Counted from the first letter of the stretch, positions 17,825 to 27,663 are shown. The stretch: 64,000 nt of DNA from Roseinatronobacter sp. S2 (GCF_029581395.1 NZ_CP121113.1:1422001-1486000), one strand, 5' to 3'. The notes: generated by a model from the sequence alone, not told the origin. Program-made: numbers and translations.

Positions 17825-20800
17825 ATGGGGCGGCAGGATATTTCGTTGAACGACCGGTTCGACATGACGAAATCACCCGTTTTGCTGAATGGAACGCAGG
17901 CCATGGTGCGACTTATGTTGCAGCAGGCCGCGCGCGACCAACAGGCAGGGCTGAACACTGCGGGCTATGTTACCGGCTATCGTGGGTCGCCCCTTGGCGC
18001 GGTTGATCAGCAGATGAACCGCGCAAAAGCGCTGTTGCAGGCTGCAAACATCCGCTTTCAGGAAGGGCTGAACGAAGACCTTGCCGCGACAGCGCTTTGG
18101 GGCAGCCAGCAGGCCGAACTGCGCGGCGAAGGGCGTTTTGACGGTGTTTTCGGGCTTTGGTATGGCAAGGGGCCGGGTGTGGACCGCACGGGCGATGTGT
18201 TTCGTCACGCCAATATGGCGGGAACATCACCCTATGGGGGCGTGTTGGTCGCGATGGGTGACGATCATACGGGCGAATCCTCGACCACATTGCACCAGTC
18301 GGATTGGGCCATGGTCGATGCCTATATCCCCGTTTTGTCGCCTGCCGGTGTGCAGGAAGTGCTGGATTTCGGCCATTACGGCTATGCATTGTCGCGCTTT
18401 GCGGGCGTCTGGGTCGGCCTGAAGACGATGAAAGACACGGTCGAGGCCACAGCCGTGGTCGATGGCAACCCGCACCGGATGCAGTTCGTCCTGCCTGATC
18501 TGGCCCTGCCAGATGGTGGGTTGAACATCCGGCTGGTGGACACCCCTGTCGCGCAGGAAGCGCGCATGATCGACCACAAGCGTTTTGCCGCCGAAGCGTT
18601 CAGCCGCGCCAACCGCATGGACCGCCGCGTCTATGGCAAAGCCGGTGCCAAAATCGGGTTCGTGGCCGCAGGCAAGAACTGGCTGGACCTTGTGCATGCG
18701 CTGAACCTGCTGGGCATTGGCGCGGATGAAGCCACGCGTCTGGGCCTGACCACCTATAAGGTCGGGCAGGCATGGCCGCTGGATATGGAAAGTTTCCATG
18801 AATGGGCCGAAGGGCTGGAGTTGATTGTCGTTGTTGAAGAAAAGCGCAAACTGATCGAAGTTCAGGTCAAGGAAGCCATTTTTGACGACCGGCGTGGGCG
18901 GCGTGTCTATGGCTGGCACAAGGGCGACACATGTGAACACGGGCGTCAGGTCGAACTGTTTCCCACCCGCTACGCGCTGGACCCGATCATGATTGCCGAA
19001 CGTCTGGGCGAGATATTGATCGAGGAAGGGCGCGGCACCGACCGAGTGAAAGCGGGCCTTGCCCTGCTGGCCGATGCGCGCCGCGCCGACAACGCCCCCG
19101 ATCTGGCCGCGCGGCTGCCCTATTACTGTTCGGGTTGTCCGCATAACACATCGACCCGCGTGCCAGATGGTCACCGTGCCTATGCGGGCATTGGCTGCCA
19201 CTATATGGTGCAATGGATGGACCGCAACACAGTGGGCTTCACCCAGATGGGCGGCGAGGGCGCGAACTGGATTGGTGAAGCGCCCTTTTCCAGCCGCACC
19301 CATGTGTTCCAGAATCTGGGCGATGGCACCTATAACCATTCCGGCGTGCAGGCCATTCGCGCGGCCCTGGCTGCGGGCACGAATATTACCTACAAGATCT
19401 TGTATAATGATGCCGTTGCCATGACCGGCGGGCAAAAGAACGAAGGCGGCTTGTCGCCGCACCAGATCGCGCATGAACTGGCCGCGATGGGCGTGCGCAA
19501 AATCGACGTGGTGTTTGACGAAAAGGAAGAACCGCAGCGCGCGGATTTCCCCAGGTCTGTAGGCTGGCACCCGCGCGCGGATTTTGACGCCGTGCAACGT
19601 GATTGTGCCACGCATCAGGGCGTTTCGGCCATCATCTATGTGCAGACCTGTGCTGCTGAAAAACGCAGGCGGCGCAAACGCGGCGAATTTCCCGACCCTG
19701 ACCAGCGCGTGTTCATCAATACCGACATTTGCGAAGGGTGCGGGGATTGCGGCGTGCAGTCAAACTGCGTGTCCATTGTGCCCGTGGAAACCGAATTCGG
19801 GCGCAAACGCGCGATTGACCAGTCCTCGTGCAACAAGGATTTTTCCTGCCTCAAGGGGTTCTGCCCGTCATTTGTCACGCTGGAAGGGGCCAAACCCCGG
19901 CGCGCCGCTTCCCAGTCGGTCGAGTTGCCGAAGCTGGCAGACCCCGCGCTGCCCGAAATCCGTGGCACGCATAACATTGTCATCACTGGCGTGGGCGGCA
20001 CGGGCGTTGTGACGATCGGCGCAATCCTGTCCATGGCAGCCCATATTGATGGCAAGGGCGCGGGCATGATCGAAATGGCAGGGCTGGCCCAGAAGGGCGG
20101 CGCGGTGCATATCCATTGCCGCATCGCCAACACCCCCGAAGATATCAGCGCCATTCGTGTGGCCGTGGGCGAGGCGCATTGCGTCATTGGTGGCGATCTG
20201 GTGGTGACGGCCGGCGCGAAAACACTGGGCCTTATGCGCAGCGGCCAGACAGGGGCCGCCGTGAACACCCATGAAATCATCACTGGTGATTTCACCCGCA
20301 ACACGGAATTCCGCATTCCCGGCGACGATCTGCAAATGGCGCTTCAGGCGCGGCTGGGTGACAATCTGCACCTGTTTGACTATTCGGAACTTGCCAAGCG
20401 GCTGCTGGGTGACAGCATCTATTCCAACATGATTGCGCTGGGGGCGGCGTGGCAAATGGGGCTTGTCCCCCTGTCCGAAGCGGCAATTCTGCGCGCGATT
20501 ACGTTGAACAAGGCCGCAGTGGACGGCAACACCCGCGCTTTTGCACTGGGCCGCTGGGCGGTTGTCCACCCCAAGGCTGCGGCAAAAGCGCTGGCGGACA
20601 GCGTGGCACAGATGCCGAAATCGCTGGATGACATGATCGCGCAGCGTGCGGACCATCTGGCAAGCTACCAGTCGGCGCGCCTTGCAAAACGCTACCGCGA
20701 ACTGGTGGAACAGGCCCCTGATGCGCGCCTGCGCGAAGCGGTGGCCAAGGGCTATCACAAGCTGCTGGCCTATAAGGACGAATATGAAGTGGCCCGCCTG

Positions 20801-21241
20801 CATCTGCAAACGCTGGACAAGGCACGCGCGGAATTCGACGGCAATTTCACGCCCCGCTTCCATCTGGCACCGCCCCTGCTGTCGCGCATGGGGTCCGATG
20901 GTCGACCGCTCAAGCGCAGCTTCGGGCCATGGATCATGCGCGGCTTTGCCATTCTCGCACCGCTCAAGGTCTTGCGCGGCACGGTCCTTGACCCGTTCGG
21001 CGCCACATCCGAACGCCGGATGGAACGCCAGCTGATCCGCGATTACGAGGCGCTGATGCCGCGCATTCTGGCCGAAGTGACACCGGACACGCATGATATC
21101 GCGGTGGAACTGGCGGAATTGCCGCTGCACATTCGCGGGTTCGGGCCGGTCAAGCACCGCAATGCAGCCGCGGCCGCGCAGCGCCGCGACGAATTGCTTG
21201 CGGGTTTTGATGCCCCGCCTGCACGCGTTGCGGCACAATAG
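17825..21241 (+). CDS. Indolepyruvate:ferredoxin oxidoreductase, fused alpha/beta subunits
   Basis: Oxidatively decarboxylates aryl-pyruvates (from aromatic amino acids) to aryl-acetyl-CoA, with ferredoxin as acceptor. The 1138 residues fuse the usual two subunits: an N-terminal pyrimidine-binding part (GYRGSPLGAVDQQM), a TPP-binding part (GIGCHYMVQW to YNDAVAMTGGQ), a [4Fe-4S] motif CEGCGDCGVQSNC from residue 636 with a further CxxxFxCxxxxCP set, and a C-terminal gamma-type domain starting near ITGVGGTGVVTIGAIL. The ATG at 17825 has GGGAGG 6-7 bases upstream; a GTG two codons earlier overlaps that site. In this fused form acyl-CoA output and partner ferredoxin remain untested. The LysR gene is divergent. 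Confidence 0.9.
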   Translation: MGRQDISLNDRFDMTKSPVLLNGTQAMVRLMLQQAARDQQAGLNTAGYVTGYRGSPLGAVDQQMNRAKALLQAANIRFQEGLNEDLAATALWGSQQAELRGEGRFDGVFGLWYGKGPGVDRTGDVFRHANMAGTSPYGGVLVAMGDDHTGESSTTLHQSDWAMVDAYIPVLSPAGVQEVLDFGHYGYALSRFAGVWVGLKTMKDTVEATAVVDGNPHRMQFVLPDLALPDGGLNIRLVDTPVAQEARMIDHKRFAAEAFSRANRMDRRVYGKAGAKIGFVAAGKNWLDLVHALNLLGIGADEATRLGLTTYKVGQAWPLDMESFHEWAEGLELIVVVEEKRKLIEVQVKEAIFDDRRGRRVYGWHKGDTCEHGRQVELFPTRYALDPIMIAERLGEILIEEGRGTDRVKAGLALLADARRADNAPDLAARLPYYCSGCPHNTSTRVPDGHRAYAGIGCHYMVQWMDRNTVGFTQMGGEGANWIGEAPFSSRTHVFQNLGDGTYNHSGVQAIRAALAAGTNITYKILYNDAVAMTGGQKNEGGLSPHQIAHELAAMGVRKIDVVFDEKEEPQRADFPRSVGWHPRADFDAVQRDCATHQGVSAIIYVQTCAAEKRRRRKRGEFPDPDQRVFINTDICEGCGDCGVQSNCVSIVPVETEFGRKRAIDQSSCNKDFSCLKGFCPSFVTLEGAKPRRAASQSVELPKLADPALPEIRGTHNIVITGVGGTGVVTIGAILSMAAHIDGKGAGMIEMAGLAQKGGAVHIHCRIANTPEDISAIRVAVGEAHCVIGGDLVVTAGAKTLGLMRSGQTGAAVNTHEIITGDFTRNTEFRIPGDDLQMALQARLGDNLHLFDYSELAKRLLGDSIYSNMIALGAAWQMGLVPLSEAAILRAITLNKAAVDGNTRAFALGRWAVVHPKAAAKALADSVAQMPKSLDDMIAQRADHLASYQSARLAKRYRELVEQAPDARLREAVAKGYHKLLAYKDEYEVARLHLQTLDKARAEFDGNFTPRFHLAPPLLSRMGSDGRPLKRSFGPWIMRGFAILAPLKVLRGTVLDPFGATSERRMERQLIRDYEALMPRILAEVTPDTHDIAVELAELPLHIRGFGPVKHRNAAAAAQRRDELLAGFDAPPARVAAQ

Positions 21242-21312
21242 GCGCGAACAGGCTGGATTTCTGCGTGCGCCGGACGTATGCAGGTTGAAATTCATGACTG
21301 TGGGGCAGGCGC

Positions 21313-22125
21313 ATGGCGGTTGGCGTATTCGATTCGGGATTGGGCGGATTGACCGTTCTGGGCGCAGTGACCGAACGTATGCCGGATGTGCCCTTCGTGT
21401 ATCTGGGCGACAATGCCCATACGCCTTACGGTGTGCGCGATGCCGACGACATTTATGCGCTGACCTGCGCCGGCGTGGAACGCCTGTGGGAAGATGGCTG
21501 CGATCTGGTGATTTTGGCCTGTAACACCGCATCTGCGGCGGCGCTGAAGCGGATGCAGGAAACATGGGTGCCCGAGGACAAGCGCGTGCTGGGTGTCTTT
21601 GTTCCGTTGATCGAGGCATTGACCGAACGCGGCTGGGGCGACAATTCCCCCCCGCGCGAAGTGGCGGTCAAACATGTGGCGCTGTTTGCCACGCCTGCGA
21701 CCGTGTCCAGCCGCGCGTTCCAGCGCGAACTGGCTTACCGTGCCATCGGTGTCGATGTCGAGGCGCAGCCCTGCGGCGGTGTGGTCGATGCGATTGAACA
21801 AGGCGATATGCAACTGGCCGAAGCGCTGGTGCATTCCCATGTCGAAGCGCTGCTGCGCCGCATGCCACGCCCCGAAGCCGCCGTTCTGGGCTGCACGCAT
21901 TATCCGCTGGTTGAACATGCCTTTCGCGAAGCGCTGGGAGAGCGGGTTGATGTCTATTCGCAGCCCAATCTGGTCGCGGCAAGTCTTGCAGATTACCTGA
22001 TACGCCGCCCCGACATGATCGGGGCTGGCAGGGACAGCGCATTTCTGACAACGGGAAATCCGGTGAATGTATCGCGCAAGGCCACGCAGTTCCTGCGACG
22101 ACAGATCACCTTTCGGGCTGCATAA
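21313..22125 (+). CDS. murI: Glutamate racemase
   Basis: Makes D-glutamate for peptidoglycan in the cytosol (270 residues). Both catalytic cysteines are visible: Cys70 in VILACNTAS and Cys194 in LGCTHYPLV. The N-terminal [13 protein letters not shown] and DNAHTPYG segments are the family's substrate-binding loops. The start [12 protein letters not shown] is the standard one. It follows the oxidoreductase gene by 71 bases and precedes argC by 100 bases, all on the plus strand. Confidence 0.95.
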   Translation: MAVGVFDSGLGGLTVLGAVTERMPDVPFVYLGDNAHTPYGVRDADDIYALTCAGVERLWEDGCDLVILACNTASAAALKRMQETWVPEDKRVLGVFVPLIEALTERGWGDNSPPREVAVKHVALFATPATVSSRAFQRELAYRAIGVDVEAQPCGGVVDAIEQGDMQLAEALVHSHVEALLRRMPRPEAAVLGCTHYPLVEHAFREALGERVDVYSQPNLVAASLADYLIRRPDMIGAGRDSAFLTTGNPVNVSRKATQFLRRQITFRAA

Positions 22126-22135
22126 CTGCGCCCGC

Positions 22136-22167
22136 TTTCATCTTGCCTTAAATACTCCCCGCGCGGG
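22136..22167 (+). repeat. Short 3' intergenic motif, instance 1
   Basis: TTTCATCTTGCCTTAAATAC followed by TCC and the palindrome CCCGCGCGGG, ten bases after the murI stop. Related motifs follow the moxR-like gene (28571) and mgdA (34414). Possibly a termination or mRNA-stability signal. Confidence 0.45.
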
Positions 22168-22225
22168 ACGCGCATATTGTTGAAACGCACGCGCCCGCGC
22201 ACCGACTGCACAGGGAACCACAACC

Positions 22226-23254
22226 ATGACCAAGAAAATAGCCATCCTCGGGGCTTCGGGCTATACGGGCGCCGAACTTGTGCGCCTGATTGCCACCCAT
22301 CCCGACATGAAGATCGCCGCGCTGACGGGCGAACGCAAGGCAGGCCAGCCCATGGCCAAGGTGTTTCCGTTCCTGCGCCATCTGGACCTGCCCGATCTGT
22401 GCCGCATCGAGGATGTGGATTTCGCGGGCATTGATCTGGCGTTTTGCGCGCTCCCGCATGCGACCTCTCAGGCGGTCATCAAGAAGCTGCCGCGCGATCT
22501 GAAAATCGTGGACCTGTCCGCCGATTTCCGCCTGCGCGATGTTGCGGAATATGAAAAATGGTACGGACAGCCGCATGCTGCGCCCGATTTGCAGCACGAA
22601 GCGGTCTATGGCCTGACGGAATTTTACCGCGATGAAATTCGCGGCGCGCGGCTGGTGGCGGGCACGGGCTGTAATGCGGCTACGGGGCAATATATCCTGC
22701 GCCCGCTTATCGAAGCGGGGGTGATCGATCTTGATCGCATTATCCTTGATCTGAAATGCGGGGTCAGCGGGGCAGGGCGCGCGCTGAAGGAAAACCTGCT
22801 GCATGCGGAATTATCCGAGGGCACGCAGGGCTATGCGGTTGGTGGCACACACCGCCATCTGGGTGAGTTTGATCAGGAATTCAGCCGCATTGCGGGCAGG
22901 CCCGTGCAGATCCAGTTTACGCCGCATCTGGTGCCGTTGAACCGTGGTATTCTGGCAACGGCGTGGCTGGATGGCGATGCCGCGCGCATTCACGAAGTTT
23001 TGCAGGCCAGATATTGCGCTGAATCAATGATTCATCTGCTACCTTTTGGCACAACACCATCGACTCATGATGTGCGCGGATCAAATTTCGTGCATATCGG
23101 GGTTGTCGGGGATCGTGTTCCCGGTCGCGCGCTGGTGATTGCTGCACTGGATAACCTGTGCAAAGGATCATCGGGGCAGGCCATCCAGAACGCGAACCTG
23201 ATGCTTGGTCTGGAAGAGGGGGCGGGCCTTATGGGCGCACCGCTTTTCCCATGA
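22226..23254 (+). CDS. argC: N-acetyl-gamma-glutamyl-phosphate reductase
   Basis: Third step of arginine synthesis: NADPH-dependent reduction of N-acetylglutamyl phosphate (342 residues). Seen: the Rossmann start [20 protein letters not shown] at residues 4-23, the catalytic Cys149 in [21 protein letters not shown], and the [10 protein letters not shown] segment with the general-base histidine. The start is preceded by a weak purine-rich site. ccmE begins 12 bases after its stop, so the two are probably co-transcribed. Confidence 0.96.
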   Translation: MTKKIAILGASGYTGAELVRLIATHPDMKIAALTGERKAGQPMAKVFPFLRHLDLPDLCRIEDVDFAGIDLAFCALPHATSQAVIKKLPRDLKIVDLSADFRLRDVAEYEKWYGQPHAAPDLQHEAVYGLTEFYRDEIRGARLVAGTGCNAATGQYILRPLIEAGVIDLDRIILDLKCGVSGAGRALKENLLHAELSEGTQGYAVGGTHRHLGEFDQEFSRIAGRPVQIQFTPHLVPLNRGILATAWLDGDAARIHEVLQARYCAESMIHLLPFGTTPSTHDVRGSNFVHIGVVGDRVPGRALVIAALDNLCKGSSGQAIQNANLMLGLEEGAGLMGAPLFP

Positions 23255-23266
23255 AATGAGGTTACG

Positions 23267-23716
23267 ATGAAAAGCCTGAAAAAGACCCGTCGCATTCAGA
23301 TCATCATGGTCGCGGCTGTGGCCTTGGCGTTTTCGACTGCGTTGATCGGTTATGCCATGCGGGACGGGATCAATTTCTTCCGCTCGCCTTCCGACGTGCT
23401 GGCCGCGCCCCCGCCCCCGAACGAGGTGTTTCGCATCGGCGGGCTGGTCGAGGCGGGGTCCATCATTCGCGGGCAGTCCGACACGGTGATCTTTCGCGTG
23501 ACCGATGGCCCCGCATCGGTCGAGGTGCGCTATCGCGGTATTCTGCCCGATCTGTTCACTGAAAATGAAGGCATGGTCGGAACCGGCCGGTTTGTGGACG
23601 GTATTTTTCAGGCAAGCGAGATTCTGGCCAAACATGATGAAACCTACATGCCGCGCGAAGTCATGGAAGCGCTGAAGGATATGGACGAATGGCGCGGGCC
23701 TGATCCGCAAAGCTAG
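23267..23716 (+). CDS. ccmE: Cytochrome c maturation heme chaperone CcmE
   Basis: Periplasmic, membrane-anchored protein of 149 residues that holds heme covalently and passes it to apocytochromes c with CcmF and CcmH. Seen: an N-terminal anchor (residues about 10-30), an OB-fold beta barrel (EVFRIGGLVEAGSI to RYRGILPDLF), and the heme-binding His123 followed by Tyr in the HDETYMP motif. ccmF and ccmH are nearby but on the opposite strand, separated by repeats and an enoyl-CoA hydratase gene, unlike the collinear order usual in relatives. Confidence 0.96.
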   Translation: MKSLKKTRRIQIIMVAAVALAFSTALIGYAMRDGINFFRSPSDVLAAPPPPNEVFRIGGLVEAGSIIRGQSDTVIFRVTDGPASVEVRYRGILPDLFTENEGMVGTGRFVDGIFQASEILAKHDETYMPREVMEALKDMDEWRGPDPQS

Positions 23717-23785
23717 TGCCTGATCCTGTAAGGTTGAAACCTATGATCGTGGGTGCTCTTGGCCTGATGCGGGCGGTTGGGAGTT

Positions 23786-23976
23786 CCCAAGGCGCGGAGC
23801 AAAGGGCGAAGCCCGCCGCGCCATAGGTCTGGCCGTCCCGCGGCCTGCTGATTTGGCTGATGGCAGGCCAAGCCTTTGAAGTCAGGATTGCGCAGCTTGC
23901 ATAAAGTGCATTCCTTGAATGTCGGATCGGCAGACCCCGGCCCACCGATGGCGCGGGCTTTGTCCAAGCGCGAATG
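23786..23976. repeat. Structured intergenic repeat, copy 2 of 4
   Basis: Same element as copies at 5882, 47067 and 58816. It lies between convergent ccmE and the enoyl-CoA hydratase gene. The small hairpin GGGC-gaa-GCCC inside GGCGCGG/CCGCGCC is intact. The left long arm has diverged (CCATAGGTCTGGCCG) while the right arm CGGCCCACCGATGG is unchanged. Nothing else was seen at 23717-23785 or 23977-24072. Confidence 0.85.
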
Positions 23977-24072
23977 TCCGCAAAAGGCCAGAATCAACCA
24001 GCGTTGCTGTTGCATCTGACGTGACACTTCCGCGCATCACGGGCGCAGGGGCGTGGCCCGAAAGCCCCCCTC

Positions 24073-24180
24073 TTAGAGCATATCACGTTCATTCGCATTC
24101 ACGAGATATGCTCTAACTTATTGATTCCGCATGTTCGAGAAGCTCAAAACCGGTTCCCACTTTTGAGCAACATGCTCTAG
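24073..24180. repeat. 108 bp two-palindrome mosaic repeat (RIME-like)
   Basis: Palindrome 1 has perfect 12-base arms (TTAGAGCATATC at 24073 and GATATGCTCTAA at 24105). Palindrome 2 has GCATGTT/AACATGC enclosing GCTCAAAA/TTTTGAGC with a CCGGTTCCCAC loop. The outer ends TAGAGCAT and ATGCTCTA are also inverted. Length and layout resemble the RIME mosaic elements of rhizobia. Its last four bases, CTAG, contain the TAG stop codon of the enoyl-CoA hydratase gene. Confidence 0.75.
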
Positions 24181-24956
24181 CGTCCCTCAAATGCGGGCGG
24201 GCGCTTTTCCAGAAATGCCAGCACACCTTCCTTGAAATCACGGGTCTTTCCGGCCTCTGCCTGAAGCTGGGCTTCAAGGGCCAGTTGTGCGTCCAGTGTG
24301 TTCGACATGCTTGCGCGCAGGGCGCGGCGAATATTGCGATAGGCCACTGTGGGACCGTTGGCCAATGTGACTGCCCGCGCCATCCATGCCGATTCAAAGC
24401 TTTCATCAGGCACGGCTTCCCAGATCATGCCCCAGTCGGCGGCCTGTCGCGCGGTAATGCGATCGGCAAACAGCATGGCCCCCATCGCGCGGGCAAACCC
24501 TATCTGGCGGGGCAGGAAATAGGTGCCGCCCGCGTCAGGAATAAGCCCGATGCGCGTAAACGCCTGAATGAACACCGCGCTGTCACAGGCGATGACCACA
24601 TCTGCGGCCAGTGCCAGATTGGCCCCCGCCCCCGCTGCCGCACCGTTCACAGCCGCGATGACAGGAACCGGTGCGTCGTAAATCGCATGCAAAAGCGGCT
24701 CATATTCTTCGCGCAAGGTGCGTTCCAGATCGATCTGCGCGGCATTGCCGCCATCACCCAGATCCTGCCCCGAACAGAATGCCCGCCCTGTCCCTGTCAG
24801 CACCAGAACGCGCGCTTTGGGGGCCATGGTCTTGATGGCATGCGTCAGTTCTGCGCGCATCTGCTTGTTCAGCGCGTTCATCATTTCCGGCCTTGCCATG
24901 GTAACAATGGCAATTCCGGCGTCGTCGATACTGGTTGTCAGCGTGTCGTAATCCAT
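24177..24956 (-). CDS. Enoyl-CoA hydratase/isomerase family protein
   Basis: Crotonase-fold enzyme of 259 residues. Seen: the oxyanion-hole segment LTGTGRAFCSGQDLGDGGNA, the second oxyanion region AVNGAAAGAGANLALAADVV, and FTRIGLIPDAGGTYFLPRQIG with an aspartate in place of one hydratase glutamate, a pattern seen in PaaG/PaaB-type isomerases of phenylacetate catabolism. Substrate is uncertain. Its TAG stop lies inside the RIME-like repeat, so the last codons may have changed when the repeat arrived. ccmH is upstream on the same strand. Confidence 0.85.
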   Translation of the reverse strand: MDYDTLTTSIDDAGIAIVTMARPEMMNALNKQMRAELTHAIKTMAPKARVLVLTGTGRAFCSGQDLGDGGNAAQIDLERTLREEYEPLLHAIYDAPVPVIAAVNGAAAGAGANLALAADVVIACDSAVFIQAFTRIGLIPDAGGTYFLPRQIGFARAMGAMLFADRITARQAADWGMIWEAVPDESFESAWMARAVTLANGPTVAYRNIRRALRASMSNTLDAQLALEAQLQAEAGKTRDFKEGVLAFLEKRPPAFEGR

Positions 24957-25026
24957 GCAGGTCCCCTGGCGAAAATCCTGCGCTACCTTAGCGCAGTCAT
25001 CAACAGGGGAAAGCCCGAACCACGCG

Positions 25027-25491
25027 TCATTCTTTCAGCAATTCCTGCAAGCGGCGTTTTTCTTCCGGGCTCAGTCCCGATTTGTCGGCTTCGGGTGCCC
25101 TGGCACGGCGGCGCAGGTATATCACTGCCGACCCCAGCGCGATCAGGAACATAACGGGTGCGGCTACCCATAAAATGATATTGGCCCCCTCGGTTGTCGG
25201 GCGCAACAGGACGTATTCGCCATAGCGGTCCACAATATAGGCAACCGCGTCTTCGTTGCTGTCCCCTTCGACCAGCCGTTCGCGCACCAGCAACCGCATG
25301 TCGCGGGCAAGATCTGCGTTTGATTCGTCGATGGATTCATTGCGGCACACAAGACAACGCAGGCCCGCCGAGATGTCGCGCGCCCGCGATTCCAGCACCG
25401 GATCGTCAAGAATTTCGTCGGGTTGAACAGCCCATGACGGGCTGCTTATCGCGATTGCCAGAACCGCCAGAAGGGTGCGAAACATGCTCAT
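25027..25491 (-). CDS. ccmH: Cytochrome c maturation thioredoxin-like protein CcmH
   Basis: Periplasmic protein of 154 residues that reduces apocytochrome c for heme attachment. Seen: a signal peptide (residues 1-21, cleavage after SWA), the LRCLVC active-site motif with Cys46 and Cys49 in a helical bundle, one C-terminal membrane helix (NIILWVAAPVMFLIALGSAV) and a charged tail. Its ATG overlaps the ccmF stop (ATGA), so the pair is translationally coupled. A long upstream reading lies inside ccmF and is rejected. It has the single-domain CcmH/CycL form without the TPR part (CcmI). Confidence 0.95.
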   Translation of the reverse strand: MSMFRTLLAVLAIAISSPSWAVQPDEILDDPVLESRARDISAGLRCLVCRNESIDESNADLARDMRLLVRERLVEGDSNEDAVAYIVDRYGEYVLLRPTTEGANIILWVAAPVMFLIALGSAVIYLRRRARAPEADKSGLSPEEKRRLQELLKE

Positions 25492-27461
25492 TCTGCCGGC
25501 ACCGCGTCGATGCGGGTTTTGCCTGCGCCTGCGGCCACACGGTAGCGCCGGTCGCTCAGGCTGAAGATGCCGCCAAGTGCCATAAGGAAACACCCGAACC
25601 ACAGCCAGTTTGCAAACGGTTTGATATAGGACCGCACCGCCCAGCCCCCGTTATCTTGCGGATCGCCAAGTGCAAGATACAGATCGCGCGTCACGCGGTA
25701 GTCGATGGCGGCTTCGGTCGTGGGCATGCCCGCAATCGGATAGAAGCGCTTTTCCGGTTGCAGATTTGCAATGAACCGCCCGTCACGCCGTGCCTCGATT
25801 GTTGCCATGGTCGACACATAATTCGGCCCCTCAACACGGTCCACGGATGTCAGCGTCAGGTCATACCCGCCATAGTTATAGGTCTCGCCGATCTGGACCA
25901 CGCGAATATCCTCGGACTCCCAGCCAACAAGGGCCGCAACCGCGAACACGGTGATCCCCATGCCCGCATGTGCAGTGAATTTGCCCCAATCGGCGCGCGG
26001 CAGGCGTGTGATGCGCCCCAGACGCGCGCGCCAGTCACCCCGCCCCGTGCGCGTCCAGATATCGACCACCGATCCCAGCACAACCCACAACCCCAATGCC
26101 AGCCCGATAGGAACCAGCGTCGAATGTCCGGTCTGCAACGTCCATGTCAGTGCGCCCATGGCCACCGAAAACACCGCCAGCCCCCAGAGCGGGCGCATGG
26201 TCCGCGCCAGATTCCCGCGTTTCCAGGGCAGCATTGCCCCGATGGGAAGCACCATGGCCAGCGCCACCATGAACGGCGTAAAGGCCATGTTGAAAAACGG
26301 CGGACCGACTGACAGCACCCTGTCAAACAGCATTTCCGCCACAAGCGGCCACATCGTGCCGATGAACACCACAAAGGACGACACGGCCAGCAACACATTG
26401 TTAATCACCAGCGCAGATTCGCGGCTGACGGTTGCAAAGACGCCCTTGGCCTCCAGCACCGGGGCGCGGATGGCGAATAGTGTCAATGCCCCGCCCATAA
26501 ACGCCGCAAGGATCATCAGGATGAAAACCCCGCGTTCGGGGTCCATCGCAAACGCATGCACTGATGTCAGCAAACCGGATCGCACGATGAATGTGCCCAT
26601 CAAGGAGAAGCCGAACCCAAGGATTGCCAGCAGGATGGTCCAGCTTTTCAGCGTTTCGCGCTTTTCTACCACGATGGCCGAATGCAGCAATGCTGCGGCA
26701 AACAACCACGGCATCAGGCTTGCATTCTCGACCGGGTCCCAGAACCAGAACCCACCCCAGCCAAGCTCGTAATAGGCCCACCAGGACCCTGTTGCGATAC
26801 CGATGGTCAGAAACACCCATGCGGCCAATGTCCAGGGCCGCACCCAGCGCCCCCATGCCGCGTCAACCCGCCCTTCGATCAGGGCCGCCACCGCGAAACT
26901 GAACGCCATCGAAAGTCCGACATAGCCCAGATACAAGAACGGCGGGTGAAACGCCAAACCGGGGTCTTGCAGCAGCGGGTTCAGGTCGGTCCCGTCAAAG
27001 GGCGGAAAGGCCAGCCTTGTGAACGGGTTGGACGTAAAAATGGTGAAGGCCATGAACGCGGCTGTAATGGCCGATTGCACCGCCAGCACCCGCGCTTGCA
27101 GGCTTGCAGGCAGGTTGCCCCCGAACCATGCCGCAGACGCCCCGAACAGCGTCAGAATCAGCACCCATAACAGCATCGACCCCTCATGATTCCCCCAGAC
27201 ACCGGAAATCTTGTAGATCAGCGGCTTCAGGGTGTGGGAATTGTCCACAACCAGTTTCACGGAAAAATCCGACACCAGAAAGGCATAGGTCAGCGCCGCA
27301 TAGCTGAAGGCCACAAGCCCGAACTGGACACTGGCCATGGGATTGGCCACCAGCATCCAGTCGCGCCAGCCTTTATGCGCGCCAATAAGGGGAATGGCCG
27401 CCTGCGCAAGCGCAACAGCAAAGGCCAGGATAAGGGCGAAATGTCCAAGTTCTACTATCAT
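25488..27461 (-). CDS. ccmF: Heme lyase CcmF
   Basis: Multi-pass inner-membrane heme lyase of 657 residues that attaches heme from CcmE to apocytochromes c. The WWD domain is visible (WGGFWFWDPVENASLMPWL), along with conserved histidines in NHEGSMLLW and HAFAMDP, and about 14 hydrophobic helices; the C-terminal part carries a beta-rich periplasmic region (RDLYLALGDP). It overlaps ccmH by the ATGA pair. No upstream ccm gene is present on this strand; the 202 bases to the MoxR gene (27462-27663) show no convincing promoter. Confidence 0.96.
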   Translation of the reverse strand: MIVELGHFALILAFAVALAQAAIPLIGAHKGWRDWMLVANPMASVQFGLVAFSYAALTYAFLVSDFSVKLVVDNSHTLKPLIYKISGVWGNHEGSMLLWVLILTLFGASAAWFGGNLPASLQARVLAVQSAITAAFMAFTIFTSNPFTRLAFPPFDGTDLNPLLQDPGLAFHPPFLYLGYVGLSMAFSFAVAALIEGRVDAAWGRWVRPWTLAAWVFLTIGIATGSWWAYYELGWGGFWFWDPVENASLMPWLFAAALLHSAIVVEKRETLKSWTILLAILGFGFSLMGTFIVRSGLLTSVHAFAMDPERGVFILMILAAFMGGALTLFAIRAPVLEAKGVFATVSRESALVINNVLLAVSSFVVFIGTMWPLVAEMLFDRVLSVGPPFFNMAFTPFMVALAMVLPIGAMLPWKRGNLARTMRPLWGLAVFSVAMGALTWTLQTGHSTLVPIGLALGLWVVLGSVVDIWTRTGRGDWRARLGRITRLPRADWGKFTAHAGMGITVFAVAALVGWESEDIRVVQIGETYNYGGYDLTLTSVDRVEGPNYVSTMATIEARRDGRFIANLQPEKRFYPIAGMPTTEAAIDYRVTRDLYLALGDPQDNGGWAVRSYIKPFANWLWFGCFLMALGGIFSLSDRRYRVAAGAGKTRIDAVPAE

Positions 27462-27663
27462 GGCTCAAGTCTTAAACCAAACGCATGACTTGGCAAAGCT
27501 TTCTCGCACTGCAAATGCGCGACGGGTCGTCACAGGTTGGTGCGTGGCGGGGCTGTGGCGGGCGGGGTATTGTCCTTTGGTGTCGGGTGCAGGTGTTTGG
27601 TCTTGACCCCCGCGCCCCCGCACGACAGCGTGCAAACTGTCCAGCATCACGAAAGGGCATCAG

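Noticed and set aside
19868..21619. 583-codon minus-strand frame across the oxidoreductase gene and murI
   Set aside because: It is antisense to two well-supported genes, crosses their boundary and has no recognisable domain.
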